The notes beneath the pieces are model-generated. The model was not told where the DNA came from. It searched no databases and saw only the letters and a list, made by a program, of their open reading frames with translations. DNA of 64,000 nt from Heterohyrax brucei. Its lineage: Eukaryota > Chordata > Mammalia > Hyracoidea > Procaviidae. A program made the translations under genes and the position numbers. Position 1 is the first letter of the stretch, and each line of letters begins with the position of its first letter. Of this stretch, positions 12,616 through 26,844 are shown one piece after another. Where the stretch lies: contig CM053146.1 in NCBI GenBank assembly GCA_028571685.1, positions 62,281,431-62,345,430 of the forward strand. The letters are read 5' to 3'.

Positions 12616-14519
12616 GACATACCAGCCAACTGCAATGTGTGAACCCTGACTGAATTCTTGTTTGGAAACAAACAGGAAAATTTTGAAACCAGGTACTACA
12701 TGATGCTCAGGAACTTTTTAGTTGTGATAATGAAACTAGGATTATCTAGGGGTAAATGGTCTTTTCTTAGAGGACCCAAGTTGAAATATCTAGAAACAAA
12801 GTGCTATGATATCTACAACTTATTTTCAAATGGTTTAGTAGATATACACCCACACACAGATTACGACAAATATGGCAAAACTTTAACTACTGTTAAGCCT
12901 AGATGCTGAACTTATGAGTAATCACTAATACTATTCTATCAGCTCTTGCATTATCAGGCATTTCTATAATAAAACTATTTCTCTAATGAATGAGTCTTAA
13001 TTTCAGGGTATAAAGTGAAAAAATATATAATAATTTATGGTCTTATCAGAGCCATGTCCTGTATTATATATCTACTCCCTGAATAATGACCCCTTAACCT
13101 GTACCCAGCTGGAAGGCTGCAGGCCAGAAGAAATATAGCTGAAGAATTAACTAGCTGGACTGCTCCCTTCCAACCACATCCCATAAACCAAAGCCAACAG
13201 CTGACTCAACCTGTCCATCTTCCCTGGACCACTCATCCTAACAGCAGCTACCCTTTGAATGCTTATCGTTTGCCAAGCATTTAATTTCTAAATCTTTCAA
13301 GAACCCTGAATGGCAAGCCTAGCTGTTTTGTAGTTATATGAGTAATGTATGAACACACTTCTATGCAAAGGTCAAGCAACACAGAAGTATGGTGCAAAGT
13401 ATGGCCAGCACTCAACTCCCCCTTCAGTGTGTCCCCCAAGCTCAACGTCAGCTCTTGAGAGAGGTAAACAGACAGATTATGAGACTGGCACAGTAACACA
13501 GGATGAATAATTGAGAAAGCCAAGGCTTAAACCCAAATGACTCTGGCTCTAACAACCAGGACAGTCTTCTATACTATAACTAAAGACTGCTCACAAACAG
13601 CTTTGGTTTCATGCCTTTTTTTTACCACTTATGTAAAATGTGTTTCCTCTCATATTAGGGAAATACTGTAAAACAATTTCTCAATGTTAAAGCAAAAGCT
13701 TGCAAGAGATTCAAAGAAAATAAATTTTCTTGAAGTATCAAAGTACTTGTATTTAAAAATAAACAGTTTAAAAAAACTTTATGAAATAAGAATACAACTG
13801 CATTGGTTGCCTCTGATAGCATGATGGAGCAGAATATTCTTTTTTGAACGAAACAAGCAGGAGGTGACTTTCTGGGGAAACTGGAAGGTCTATCAAAATA
13901 GGGATTGGTGTTACAAAGCATCTGTCAAAACTTACAGAATGAGAACTTATCCGTATTTTATGGTGCATAAATTTGATCTAAAAAGAAAAACCAATAATGA
14001 GTTCTAATTAATGATGTACTGGTGTGTACACTGAAGTCTTTAGGATGAAATGTTATTTTATGGGTGATTTACCTTGAAATATACCAAAAAATAAGATGCA
14101 TTAGAAATGGACAGATATGTGATAAAGTTTAAAAGAAGTAAAATGTTAACTTTTGAATCTTAATTCCACATATGCAGTTGTTCTCTGTAAAATTGTTTCA
14201 ATTTCAATTTTTTTTATAACAATATGCTAGAAAAAGAAAAAAAAATTCAACCTGGCTAAATACCAGAACACTACAAAAGTAAAAATAGTAATTAAAAAAT
14301 ATTTTTAAAATGATACTCAAGTCCCAAGATTCCATAAAAAAATCTTGATCAAATGAGGGTAAAAACAGAACAGAATTTAAAATTCTTTGGAATTAAGACT
14401 TTCTGGAGTCATAGATGGTAGATAAACTCTTGAAACTATTACCCTGAGATAATCTTTAAATGTTAAACCAAAAATAACTCCTGAAGTCATCTTAAAACTA
14501 AGAGTTTCACTTAACTAGT
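12616..14519. other. Intron 6 sequence, nothing recognised
   Basis: Lies between coding exons 6 and 7. AT-rich, with no repeat family identified. Open stretches on both strands at 12658-13968 have no recognisable product. Confidence 0.5.
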
Positions 14520-14551
14520 AAAAAAAAGAAAGAAAGAAAGAAAAAGAAAAG
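14520..14551. repeat. (GAAA)n-like microsatellite
   Basis: A purine tract built on aaag/gaaa units. In pre-mRNA sense it is a pyrimidine tract about 250 nt downstream of the donor of coding exon 6. Confidence 0.8.
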
Positions 14552-14765
14552 ATCTGCTTGCAGCATTAAGCTGTTTTTAAAAATATTTATAAGGAATCAA
14601 ATTGACAACACCTACTTCAAAGATTAGAGATGGGCCTTAGAGGGCAGGAAGTTTATGTTAACGGAGGAGGAATAACTCAGAAAAGAAGGATGAGAACGGT
14701 CACACAACTTGAAGAATGTCATCAATGCTGAACTGGTATTACACTGTGCTGTATATATATATTCA

Positions 14766-15122
<357 letters not shown>

Positions 15123-15657
15123 TCATACTGCAATTTTTGGTATCTAGAAACAGTAACCTACATCGCAGACATCACTTATACTATAAAATAGGTAAATTAA
15201 ATAACTGCTATGGAGCTTTACAAAAGCATCAACAGAGAAGAATTTATTCCTTAATGGGTCACTACTACTGAGTACAAAAAGTTTCATATTTATTTCCATT
15301 GAAATTAATCATTTTTAGAGATATTTTAAATTGCATTAAGATTTAAATAGTACCTTTGTGCTTGCACACAGTGGTACTTGGAAGCTCTTTTTCATCTCAA
15401 TATCCTAAGTAAAGATCACTCATTAACCACTCCAAAAAGAACATAAACCTCAAAACCTGGAGGCCTATCTTCTAATCCCTACTCTAGTTGTAATGTGTTT
15501 TGTAATATTAGGCAATTTACATAAAGTCTCTAGCCTATGTCTCCTCAGATATAAAATAAAGCAATAAACAGGTGAGTCTAGATTAAATGTCTAATGCAAC
15601 AAGTAATAAATAAAAGAATACTCAGATATAAATGAACTCCTCTTATGCAAACAAAAA

Positions 15658-18600
15658 AAAATCTGATAACGTCCAACATCAGTTCCTGATAAAAACTCTC
15701 TATAATAAAATAGGTATAAAAAGGAAATCCCTCAGCATAAAGAATAAAGGGTGTTTATACAAAAGCAACAGCCAACATCATTCTTAATTCGGAAAGGCTA
15801 AAAACGTTTCCCCTGAGAACACGAACAAGACAAGAAGACCCTTTATTACCACTCCTATTTGACATTGTATGGGAAATCCTGCCTACAGCAATAAGTCAAG
15901 AAAAACAAATAAAAAGGGCACCTAAATTAGGAAGGAGAAGTAAAACTACCCCTCTTTGTATATAATATTATACACACAGAGCTCAAAGAACTCCACAGGA
16001 AAACTACTGGAATAGGAAGATGCAGCAGGATATAAGACAAGCATACAAAAATCAGTTGTATCCCTACACCCAATAACTATAAAAAAGAAATCAAGAAAAT
16101 AGTATCATCTATAATAGCCCCTAAAAAAATAAAATACTTAGGAGTAAATCTAACCAGGAACGTAAAAGATATATACAAATAATACCACAAAACTGTTGCA
16201 AAAAAAATAAGAAACCTATATAAATGGAAAAACATACCATGCTCATGGCTAGTAAGATTCAGCATGATGAAAGTGCCAATTCTACCCAAAGCAACTTACA
16301 AACATAATGCAATCCTGATCAAAATACAAACAACAACATTCTTGAGAGAGATGGAAGAAATAATCATCAACTTTATATGGAAAGGCAAAAGGCCTCAGGT
16401 GAGTAAAGCCCTATCAGAAAAAAAAGAGAAAAGGAGAAAGTAGAAGACTTGTACTACAAGACTTCAGAACCTACTATACAGTGGTCAAAACAACCTGGTA
16501 TTGGTATGACAGGCACACTGACCAATGGAACAGAATGGAGAACCCTGATGGAAATCTATCAGCCTATGGTCACCTGGTCATGGACAAAGGCCCAAAGTCC
16601 ATTAAATGGGAAAACGACAGTCTTTTCACAAATGAGACTGCTAAAACTGGATGTGTAAAATAATGGATCTGTAAAATAATGAAACAGAACCCATACCTCA
16701 CAACATACACAAAATCTCAAAATGCATTAAGGACTGAAATATGAAGATCACAGAAGAAAAAAACTGATTCAACATTAGAGGCCCTAATAAACCACATAAA
16801 CAGCATATAAACCATCCCTAACAATATACAAATACCAGTAGATGAGCTAGATAACTGGGATCTTCCAAAAGTTAAACACTTACTCTCATCAAAAGACTTT
16901 ACTAAAAGAGTAAAAGAGAATCTACAAACTACGAAAAAATTTTGGCTCTGATAAATCTGACAAAGGTGTAACCTCTAAAATCTATAGGAAAACCAAACAT
17001 TTCTACAACAGAAATATATAATAATCCCAACAAGAACTAGGCAAATGATACAAACAGATCCTTCTCCAAAGATACCCAGACTCTTACAATCACTAGCCAT
17101 TAGAAAAATGCAAATCAAAACTACAGTGAGATACCATCATACCTAGACATTATTGGCACAAATAAAACAAAAAAGAAAGAAAATGTTGGAGAGGCTGCAT
17201 GCAAGAAGACAACAACTCTTACACACTGTTGGTGGGAATGCAAAATGATACAAGCGTTTTGGAAAACTATATGGCGCTTCCCTAGAAAGCTAGAAATACC
17301 ATATGATCCAGCAATCACATTTTGAGGAATATATCCTAGAGAAGTAAGAGTTGTCATATGAGGAGACACATGCACTCTCATGTTTACTACAGCATTGTTC
17401 ATAACAGCAAAAAGACAGAAACAACCTAGATGCCCATTAAGGATGAATGGATAAACTGTGGTACACACTCACAATGAAGCATTATGCAGTAATATAGAAT
17501 AATGATAAAATCTGTGAAGCATCTCATAATATGGAATAAACTGGAGAGCAATACGCTCAGGGAAATAAGTCACAAAAGGACCAACGCTGTATGAGAACAC
17601 TACGTAAAAATTCACACAAAGGTTTACACAAAATAAGAAACAATCTTTGATGAGAGAGGGAAGGGAAAACACTGAACAGACAATAAGTTAAGTGGTTAAC
17701 TTTGAAAAAGGGTAGCTAAGTCAAGGGTAAGACAGTATATAATACTGCGGAAGCCTGCACAATTTGTACAAGGCAAGGTCATGGAAGCTCCACAGACTCA
17801 TCCAAACTCCCTGCGGGACCAAATTGCTACACTGAGGGCTGTGGGGACCATGGTCTTGAGGAACATGTAGCTCAAATGGCATTAAGAGTTTATAAAAATA
17901 ACCCAATACTGCAAGGACAGAGTAGCTGGGGCGGGGGGCCCGAGACCATGTTCTCAGGGTAAACTGAGGCCAACTGGCACAACTAGCATTTTGCTAAGAG
18001 AGCCTTCTGCATCCCACACTGGTGAGTGGTGTCTGGGGTCTTAAAAGCTGCCAAGCTGCCATCTGAGGGTACAGCAAATGGTCCCAACTCAGCAAGAACA
18101 GATGATCACCAAGGACCAAAACGACATGGGGGAAAGAGAACCCAGAAGACAGGAAGACAGGGAGACCCACATGAGTGGGTGACTACAGCAACTTGTGACC
18201 GGAAGAACCAGATGGTGCCCAGCCACCACCAGTGACGGCCATGATGAGGCTCACAGAGTTGGGTCTCACTCGTAACACAAGAATAAAAAGAGGTGCACCC
18301 TGAGATCTCCACTAAAAGACCACAGTTGATGGTCCAGGGGCCTCAGAGTTCCCCTGGGAATACGGCCCTGACTCTGATGCTGCCCCTGTCCATAAATCAT
18401 AACGGAGGTCAACTCTTCAGACAGGAATGGATTGGACTAGGTGACACAGAATGACCATCTCATGTGTGCACTTTAAAGTTCTATGCCTCTATGGGATGTT
18501 GTCCTGCTGACCTCTTCCTGGAGGCGGGGGAGTGGGTGGAGAAGAGGGGATAGGAAATTGTTTGGAGGATAAGACATGCACAGAGCAGAGAGGAAGAGTG

Positions 18601-18692
18601 CCATCACTGGACAGGGAGAGCAGTGGGAGCTGCATATAGGTAAATTTGTATGGGAATGCACATTTTTATTCAATCACAATAAAAACAAAAGA
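15658..18692 (+). mobile_element. L1 LINE, 5'-truncated, ORF2 C-terminal half plus 3' UTR
   Basis: Plus-strand L1 opposed to the gene. Decayed ORF2 frames are readable: [20 protein letters not shown] near 15840, KYLGVNLTRNVKDIYK near 16140, YKWKNIPCSWLVRFSMMKVP near 16225 and FIWKGKRP near 16375. The C-terminal region follows at about 17220-17470 (HCWWECK-like). Frames are broken by stops and shifts. From about 17500 follows a long 3' UTR of the kind common in elephant L1s (ggtgtctggggtcttaaaag near 18030), ending at about 18690 in aataaaaac. Confidence 0.85.
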
Positions 18693-18704
18693 GTTTATAA
18701 ACAA

Positions 18705-19375
18705 AATGTTCTACATTGTACTCTGGTAAGTAGCATCTGAGGTCTTAAAAGCCTGCAAGTGGTCGTCTTAGGATACTCCACTGGTCTTACCCCTTTGGGA
18801 ACAAGGAAGAATGAAGAAAACTAAAGGGAAAAATTAGTCCACAGGACTAACGGGCCACAACTACCACAGCATCTACCAGACTGAGCCCAGCACAATGAGA
18901 CCATGCCCAGCTACCACTACCAACTGTTCTGACAGAGTTCACTACAGAGGGTCCCAGACAGATCTGGAGGAAATAAAGAATACTATTCTGATTCACCATC
19001 AAAGACCAGACTTAACTGTTCTGAAAGAGACTGGAGAAAACTTGTGAGTATGGCCCATAGACAGCCTTTTAATTCAGTACTGGAGTTACTGTCGAGGCTC
19101 ACCCGTCAGCCAAAGATTAGACCATCCCATAAAACATAAGGAGACTAAATAGACACACCAGTTCAGGGGCAGAACAAGAAGGCAGGAGGGAACAAGAAAG
19201 AGGTTAATAGGGAATCCAAGGTCAAGAGGGCAACAGTGTTGACATTTTGTGGACATCATAACCAATGTCACAAAGTAATAGGTGCATTAATTACCTAATG
19301 TGAAACTAGTTTGCTCTATAAAACTTTATCTGAAATACACTTAAAAATCATCTAAAATACAATAAACAATATTAT
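18705..19375 (+). mobile_element. Second L1 3' UTR fragment, tandem to the first
   Basis: It repeats landmarks of the preceding L1 UTR (gtagcatctgaggtcttaaa), then continues with gggcagaacaagaaggcagg, gtcacaaagtaataggtgca and an end in tacaataaac. It is a separate, more decayed insertion with the same orientation. Confidence 0.65.
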
Positions 19376-19806
19376 AACTCTCCAAGGGGGAAGGAAGGAG
19401 TGCTGTTTGTGGTCTAGAAAAGACAGATATAAAAACAGTGAAATTTCAAAGTTGCAAGACATTAACCAGAGAAATAATGTGCAAGTGGAGAGGAGATTAA
19501 GAGGAATTTAGCAGTTTCTGCATGATTCTTCTGTAATCTGAAACTACTCTAAAAAAAAAGTTTACCTTCTAGAATTGCAATGCAATGTAAAAAAAAAAAA
19601 AAAGTACTGTTAACAGTGCTCTATCTGCAAATGGCATCACTAGCCCAGGTGTAGAAAATTATAATTCAGACTAGATGGCGTGGTAGCTTCCATCAGAATA
19701 AGTCAGATGAATTGGTCTTGAAAAGAATTAAGATCTTGACAAGAGTAGGTACAAAGGGAGTAAGAGATTTTTACAGGCACTCTGAAGGTGATTTGGGGGC
19801 ACATTG

Positions 19807-19973
19807 GAAGAACCCTGGTGATGTAGTGGTTAAGTGCTAGAGCTGTTAACCAAAAGGCTGGCAATCTGAATCCACCCAGTACTCCTTGGAAATTCTGTGG
19901 TGCAGCTTTACTCTGTCCTATAGGGTAAATACCAGTTAGAATAGACTGGAAAGCAGTGGGTTTGGTTTTTCTT
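19807..19973 (+). repeat. AfroSINE, + orientation
   Basis: A full-length copy: aaccctggtgatgtagtggt, then tgttaaccaaaaggctggca, ctccttggaaattctgtggt, and a tail ending cagtgggtttggtttttc. Confidence 0.85.
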
Positions 19974-20732
19974 GTGTATTGGTTTTAAAGAACCCTAGAA
20001 ATCAGTGGCAGTGCCTTCTCTAGCAAATAAACTGTCACATGTATGCTTGCCTTTTCTGCTACAGAGGTGCCTCTCTAGAGTATTCTTGTGTGTATGAGAC
20101 ATGATTATGGACGGTGAAGGTTGAGACATAAATGGAACAGAAAATTAAAAAGAGAGATGGCTTAAGGAAGAATTTAATGATCTGTGAAGGTATCAGATAA
20201 AAAGAAGGCACATAAAAAGGCCTTACAGTTGCACAGTACTTTAGGTAAAATTTGTAAGTCACTTTTACATGTGACTTTTACATCCTGAGATTTTTCTCAA
20301 CAGATCAGTAACATCAAGTATCACCATATTTATTTTGCAGATAAAAATGTTTCACCTGAAAGATGTTATGTGACTTCCCAAAGACTACCCATAACCATTA
20401 CGTTGCTAACAAATCCAAGGCGAGTACTAGTGGTTCTGGTATACGACACTTTGCACAGGGTGGCTCAGGCACAAAGAAAAGGTCCCCAACTTCCGCTTCC
20501 TAATCAATAACTACAGTAACAGCAGCAGCTAATAATTTTTTAGTATTATGTGGCAGGCATTATGTGTGTATTAGCTCATTAATTTTCCAAAAACAGCAGG
20601 AGTAGGTAGAGTATGTCACTGACTGATAAGGTCAGTAAGGGCCTATAACCCTACTCATTATACTACTCTGCCTCCAAAACAAGTTGACTTCTACCCAGAG
20701 AAGGACAATTTAACACTCCTGCCTACTAGAAG

Positions 20733-20872
20733 GAAACCCCGGTGGCATAATGGTTAAGCGCTATGGCTGCTTAGGGCAGCTCAAATCCACCAGGCATGCC
20801 TTGAAAACCTGATTTAATACTCTGTTTTAATATGGTCGCTATGAGTCAGAATTGACGCCATGGCAATATTTT
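20733..20872 (+). repeat. AfroSINE, + orientation, left arm of an inverted pair
   Basis: Head aaccccggtggcataatggt, then tcaaatccaccaggcatgcc; the tail is gtcgctatgagtcagaattg. A minus-strand copy begins about 32 bp further on. Confidence 0.85.
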
Positions 20873-20904
20873 CCTTTTTTTCTTTTTACCTACTCAGTTA
20901 CAGT

Positions 20905-21056
20905 CAAAGTCACTGGCTTCAAGTAAATTCCGACTCATAGCAAACCTTAAGGTCACAGTAGAACTGCCCCATTGAGATTCTGGGTACGGTTGGCAGATGG
21001 GAACTGCAGAACTCTCGGTTAGCAGACACAGAACTTAACCACTGTCACCAGCATTT
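20905..21056 (-). repeat. AfroSINE, - orientation, right arm of an inverted pair
   Basis: The tail aagtaaattccgactcatag comes first, then agtagaactgccccattgag, and the head complement aacttaaccactgtcaccag. Confidence 0.8.
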
Positions 21057-21687
21057 CCTTTTACCTACTAGACATCAGCAAAATGACCTGAATAACACTT
21101 CAGCACCTTGCCCCCTATCACCTCTTTATCCTTCTTGCTCTGAGACAGATTACATGATCAGCCTTCCACTCGGCTCCCCCTCCTTCCCTGCTCAATGGTC
21201 CCTCCTTGTATCTGCACAAGTGTTTTTCCTGGAGTCTTCACAAGGTATGAACCAAAATGTGTATTTTGATACTAGTTATTCTTATTAAAGACACTGTCCT
21301 TGTTTTATAATTTTGAAACCAAACGATGCTATTTTTTAATGTCTCAGTCAAAAACTAAATATTCCTAACTATAAAGCACCACTCAAAACAAACTTAATTA
21401 CTGTTGTTGTATTGCTGCTACTGATTTCTGCCCCTCAAGGGTGAACAGCCTCCGGTTTAATAAATAACAAAGATATTCTCACAAACACTTTCCCTGAGTT
21501 CCCTAGGACTTAGAGAAGGAATTCAAGTTTTGTTAATTAAGCATTAGACCTTCAGGAAAAAATGACTTAAATAACCAAAATTTCTACTAACTGTTTAAAT
21601 GTGAATTATATAACTTCGCTGACTTCAAAATTCAGAAGCACTTCGATGGAATATTTGTGTTTACATCAAAGTGCTCTACTGTATAAG

Positions 21688-21846
21688 CCAAACCCACTGC
21701 CGGTGAGTTGATTCCAAGTCATAGCAACTCTACAGGACAGAAGAGAACTACTCCATAGAGTCTTCCTAGGGCATCTGGTAAATTTCAACTGTCAACCTTT
21801 TGGCAAGCAGCTAAAACTTTAATTACTAAGGCTACCAGGGTTTCCA
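21688..21846 (-). repeat. AfroSINE, - orientation
   Basis: A full-length copy: ccaaacccactgccggtgag, then agaactactccatagagtct, then the head complement ending aaggctaccagggtttcc. Confidence 0.85.
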
Positions 21847-22379
21847 AGCTTCACTGCTAGTAGAATTTAAAAGCTGAACAGGTGCCTGTCAGTTGGTACT
21901 CTAAGAAAGCAACTAGGTGGGTTCATAAAAAAAGGAAGAAAATAATTAGGGAAGAGGCCTCCTGTTTAGCTGATAAAAGCACCCTCTCAGATGTCTCAAG
22001 ATTTAAAATAAGCCAGAAATTCTTACGTGAGGTTGTTGAGGCCCCTCGTGTGTCCCTCACTGGTGATTCGCCCATGAACATGGCAGTGGGTACTTTAACT
22101 GGGCAGTGGATTAAACTACGCAAAGTAGTTCAAGAATGGTGAATCCTGTACATTTTCAATAATAGCAAAAAATATTTAGAAACACGATCTCATTTATTAC
22201 CTGATAGACTACTGACTTGTTACAGCAGATTAGTAATCAGCTACATTCCTATGTTTATCTTCCTTAACTAAGTAGGGTTTAATTTTTTGACAAAATGATT
22301 CTAATTAGCTTTCACAGGATTATTTTTACTTAGGATTTTTATAATGTTATAATTAAAATTATGTTAAGATTAAAAGACC

Positions 22380-22760
22380 TGACTGTATGGTCCAACAGCC
22401 TGGAAGGACCCCTGGGAAGATAGACTTGCTGCTACCCCAGACCCAAATCCAGTACTCAGGGCAACATTTCAGACAGAGAATGGACTGGACTCCGGGACAC
22501 AGAGTGAGCATGTGGTGGGTACACTTTATGATTTTATACATATATAGGAGGCTGTCCTACTGGTTTCTTCCTGGAGGGAGAAGAGAGAGTGGAGAGGAGT
22601 CAACAGGTACTCGCTGGGCGGATACCGCAAGTAAAGAGTGAAATAGAGGAGTGTGCTGTCACAGCGTAGGGAGAGCAGGTACAGTCGCAGAGGCAAGCCT
22701 GAAAAACTGACTTAAACTGTGTGCTTTCACTGAATTATAATCCAAAATACATTAAAAAAC
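22380..22760 (+). mobile_element. L1 3' UTR tail
   Basis: It shares the layout of the 18.4-18.7 kb L1 end: aatggactggactccgggac, a gtgagcatgtggtgggtaca block, ggctgtcctactggtttctt with cctggaggg, gtgtgctgtcacagcg, and an end in taatccaaaatac. Strongly 5' truncated. Confidence 0.65.
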
Positions 22761-22956
22761 ACAAAATTGTGTTCAAGTTGTTTTCAGAAAAAGTGTTGAA
22801 TCCTAGAGTCACACCACCTTACCAAACCCCCGCCAACAGCTAGGTGTTCTTGGACAAATCACTCAAAATATCTTACACTCAGTTTCATGACTTATGAGGA
22901 TAATCTCAATACACATCAAAAAGGGTTACTACGAGAATAAAAGAGTGATCAAATCA

Positions 22957-25325
22957 TTGTTAGGGTCTAACTCGCTGTGGCCCCATGTACAACAGAAGGG
23001 AACCAACCTACCCAGTCCTGCGTGACCCTCACAATCACTGCTGTGCTTGAGCACAGCGGTGCAGCCACCGTGTCAATTCATGTCCTCAGGGCCTTCCTTC
23101 TTCAGGGCCTGGTCACTCCTGATTGCATGTTCTAAGTATGTGAGAGCAAGTCTGTCCATCCTCACTTCCAACAAACAGTCTGGCTGTACTTTTTCCAAGA
23201 CAGATCTGTTTCTTCTTTTGGTACTCCAGACTATACCCAATATTCTCCATCACTACTGTAATTCTAATCTGTTGATTCTTCTTTAGTCTTCTTTACTCAC
23301 TGTTCAGCTCTCCCATATATTATCAGGTGACTCAAAATATCACAGCTTGGGTCACGTACACCTTAGTCCTCAAAATGACATCTTGGGTTTTTCACTCTTT
23401 AAAGTACTCCACCTGATACCAGCAATGATATCCCTCATGCCATGTCCTCTTCTGAATACAGTTTGAAATTCTGGCAGTACCGTGTCAACATACTGTTGCA
23501 ACTGCTTACAAATGTTCTTCAGCAAAATTTTTCCCTTCCTGTGACATTAGTAATGTTGTTCAATAATTTCCACACTGTGTTGGATTACCTTTCTTTGAAA
23601 CAGGCATGAATATGAATTTCTTCCAGTCAGCTGGCCAGGCAGCTGTATTTCAAATTTGTTAGCACAGATGAGTGAGCCTCTCCAGCACTGTGCCCAATTG
23701 CCGAAACATCTCAAGTGGTATTCCATCAATTCCTGCCGCCTTGTTTTTCTGCCAGTGTCTTTAGTTCCCTTTGGATCTTTTCCTTTGATGCCATCAGTTC
23801 CTGAGCATATGCTAACTCCTGAAACAGCTGAACATCAAGCCGTTCTTCTTGGAACAATGACTCTGCGTATTCCTTCCACCTTCTTTTGATGATTCCTGTA
23901 TCATTCATTATTTTCCCATAAAATCCTTCAAAACTATGACTCATGGCTTGAATATCTTCTTCAGTTATTTCAGCTTGAGAAATGCCAACCACATTCCAAG
24001 TTTCTGAACATTTGATTATAACGCTTTGCCTTCTCCAGCCACTCTCTGAAATTCTATGTTCAGTTTTTTTATTTCATCATTTCTCCCTTTTAAATAATCT
24101 ACATTCACGAGAAGTTCAAAGTTTCTAACGACTTCCATTTGAGTCTTTCCTTTCCTTCCTGTCTTTTTAATGGCCTTCTACTTTCTGTATGCGATGTCCT
24201 TGAGGTCACCCTACAACTTCCCTGGACTTGGATCATTAATGTCTAATGAGTCAAAACTATTCTTGGGATGGCTCTAAATTGAGGCGGGATACACTCAAGG
24301 TCATATTTCAGCTCTAGCGAACTTGCTCTAATTTTCTTCAGCTTTAACTCAAACTTACATGCGAGCAACTGGTGGCCTGTTTTGCAGTCAGTCCCCTGGC
24401 CTTATTCTTACTGATGATATTGAGATTCTCCATTGTCTTTCCCTAGATGTAGCTGATTGATTCCCGTGTATTCCATCTGGTGAGGTCCACGTGTGTACTC
24501 GCTGGTTATGTAGTTAAAGAAAGGTATTTGTAATGAGTAAGTCACTAGTCTCACAAAATTCCATCATGGGATCTTCTATGTCACTTCTATCACAAAGGCT
24601 ATCTTTTCCAACTACCATTTCTTTTTGTTTGCAATTTTCACATTCCATTTAATCAACAGTAATTATGAACACACTGTGATTGCATATTTGATGAATTTTA
24701 CAATGCAGAAGTTGACAAAAATCTTCAATTTCCTCAACTTGACCTTAGTGGTTAGTTGGTAAATTTGAATAATGGCCAAAAAAAACCACTGGTCTTCCTC
24801 ATAAGCATATGGATATTATCCTATCACTGACAACACTGCACTTCAGGATAAATTGAGAAATGTTCTTTTGACAACAAAGGCTAAGGTGTTCCTCTTCATT
24901 TTGCCATTTCCAGCATAGGAGACCACATCACTGATTCAGAACAGCCAATGCTAGCCCATTTCAGCTTAGTGATGCTTAGGCTATTAATCTTTATGTATTG
25001 CATTTCACTTCTGGTGATTTCCAGTTTCCCTAGATTCGTATTTCATAAATTCCATGTTCCAGTTTATTAATGAATAATTGGCAGCTGTTTCTTCTCATTT
25101 AGCATCATGCCACATAATCAAATGAAGAGCCCGGAAGTTTTACTACAGCCCTATCAATGAGATCAACTCTACAGAGGCAGCTCTTCCCAATCATATTTTG
25201 AGAGTGTCTTCCAAGAGTGCCTCCTCTTCCAGCACTATATCAGACAATGTCCAGCTCATAAGGTTTCCAACAGCCAGTGTTTTTCAGAAGGTCCTTCTTT
25301 CTAGTCTGTTTTAGTCTGCATGCTG
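22957..25325 (-). mobile_element. RTE (BovB-like) LINE, near full span, internally deleted
   Basis: Antisense to + and hence in the same sense as ACVR1. The 3' end lies at 22957 (attgttaggg, then catgtacaacagaaggg) and the 5' UTR ends near 25325 (cttctttctagtctgtttta). Readable protein pieces on the minus strand include IIKRRWKEYAESLFQ near 23880 and, in the 5' part, endonuclease-region sequence (24.2-25.0 kb). The ORF is broken by many stops and deletions; the span is about 2.4 kb against about 3.2 kb expected. RTE LINEs of this type supply the reverse transcriptase for AfroSINEs. Confidence 0.85.
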
Positions 25326-25536
25326 TGTGTTTTCTTATTAATTCAACCTTCTTGATTTTAATGATGAGGATAAAAACTCTTGGAAAGGTGCAACTATGGC
25401 CCAACATCACATACAGAGAGTCTAATAGTGCTGAGAATTGAAATCACTTTTCAAAACGCCCAGTCCACTGTTTCTGGTACCACATAACACAGTCACCCAA
25501 AACAAACTTACCTGTTGACCTCCATAGCAAACATTA

Positions 25537-25712
25537 AAATCAGTGCTGTCAAGTCAATTCCAACTCACAGTGACCCTACAGAACACAGCAGCAATGACCC
25601 ACACAGTTTCCAAAGATGCAATCTTCATAGAAGCCAACGACCACATCTTTCTCCCATGTGGCATCTGGTGTGCTTATACTGCCAACCTTTCAGTTAGCAA
25701 CAGCACTCTTAC
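25537..25712 (-). repeat. AfroSINE, long subtype, - orientation
   Basis: Tail ctgtcaagtcaattccaact, then the subtype block gaccacatctttctcccatg and the head side gccaacctttcagttagcaa. Confidence 0.75.
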
Positions 25713-25777
25713 CATCTCTCTGCCAGCAGAGCTCCTTAGCCCAGACAGAATGGAAACAAAAGCTGAAATTCATATTT

Positions 25778-25965
25778 CTGTTGTTGTGTGCCACTAAGGC
25801 CATTCCAACTCACAGCAACCCTGTAGGACAGAGCAGAACTACCCCACAGGATTTCCTGCTCTGTAATCTTTACGGAAGCATACTGCCTGGTATTTTCTCC
25901 TACAAAGCCACTGGTGAGGTCCAGAGAGCAGCCAAGTGCTTAGCCACTATGCCACTAGAGCTGCA
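25778..25965 (-). repeat. AfroSINE, long subtype, - orientation
   Basis: Tail ggccattccaactcacagca, body gacagagcagaactacccca, the ctttacggaagcatactgcc block, and the head complement tgcttagccactatgccact. It is in tandem with the copy 66 bp before it. Confidence 0.8.
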
Positions 25966-26840
25966 TGCAATTCAAACTAGTCCATTTGAAAGACACTGTT
26001 TTACACATTTAATTAGAAGGATCAGCAATGAGTCTACAGTTTAATACACACAGAATTCGATTACACATTTAAGAAGGTTATAGATAGCAGTAATCAAGGG
26101 AATAGGAAATCATGAATCTGATAACCAAAGTGCAACTTACTCTTCTGATAGCAAGAAAAGCAAATGATCACAGAAAATCAGTCTGTACATTCAAAAAACT
26201 GGTAAAAGAGAAAAAGAAGTTCAGAAAACGTCGTTCACTTCTATCATCTTTCTTAACTAAAAGAATTATACAGTAAGATTGATCCTCATCCTGTGATTAT
26301 GGTGAAGGTAAAAAGATCCCATGAATTCAGAATTCCCATACACCACATGGTAGTAAGAAATGCACTACGGTCTGATCAACACGACCACAAAGAGAGAGCC
26401 AGACTTACGTTACATGAACTGTATTGACAAGGTAACTTTCAAGTTTCCCGTGTAACTGAACACGGAGCCCTTGGTTAGCACAGGGCACTGCGATCATCAC
26501 TGGTACGCGGGAAACCATTCTCATCTTCAGTGTACAAGGGAGCAGCATCAGAGGTCATTTAACTCACGTGCATGGCAATGTCTAGGGGACTTCTGTGGCA
26601 TGCCCAGGAATAACAAATATTACAAGTAGCTACACCCTGAATACTATACATGAAGGTTAAAGGACTCTTTAAAAGTCACTAGAAAGGAGCCTGTCAGCCC
26701 TTAAGCATGACAGAAGATAAGTGAACGTGCCTGTACTTTAGCTAGTCTTAGAACCACATGTCTCTCACAGAATGTGGACCTGCTCTATTAACAGTAATCC
26801 TTCTGTTAAAAGGTAACTAGTTCTTACAGCTTCCAGTACA
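25966..26840. other. Intron sequence, nothing recognised
   Basis: No exon or repeat family identified. Confidence 0.5.
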
Positions 26841-26844
26841 ACTG

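Noticed and set aside
26460..26520. Possible AfroSINE head (gagcccttggttagcac)
   Set aside because: Only a short partial resemblance with no body or tail following.
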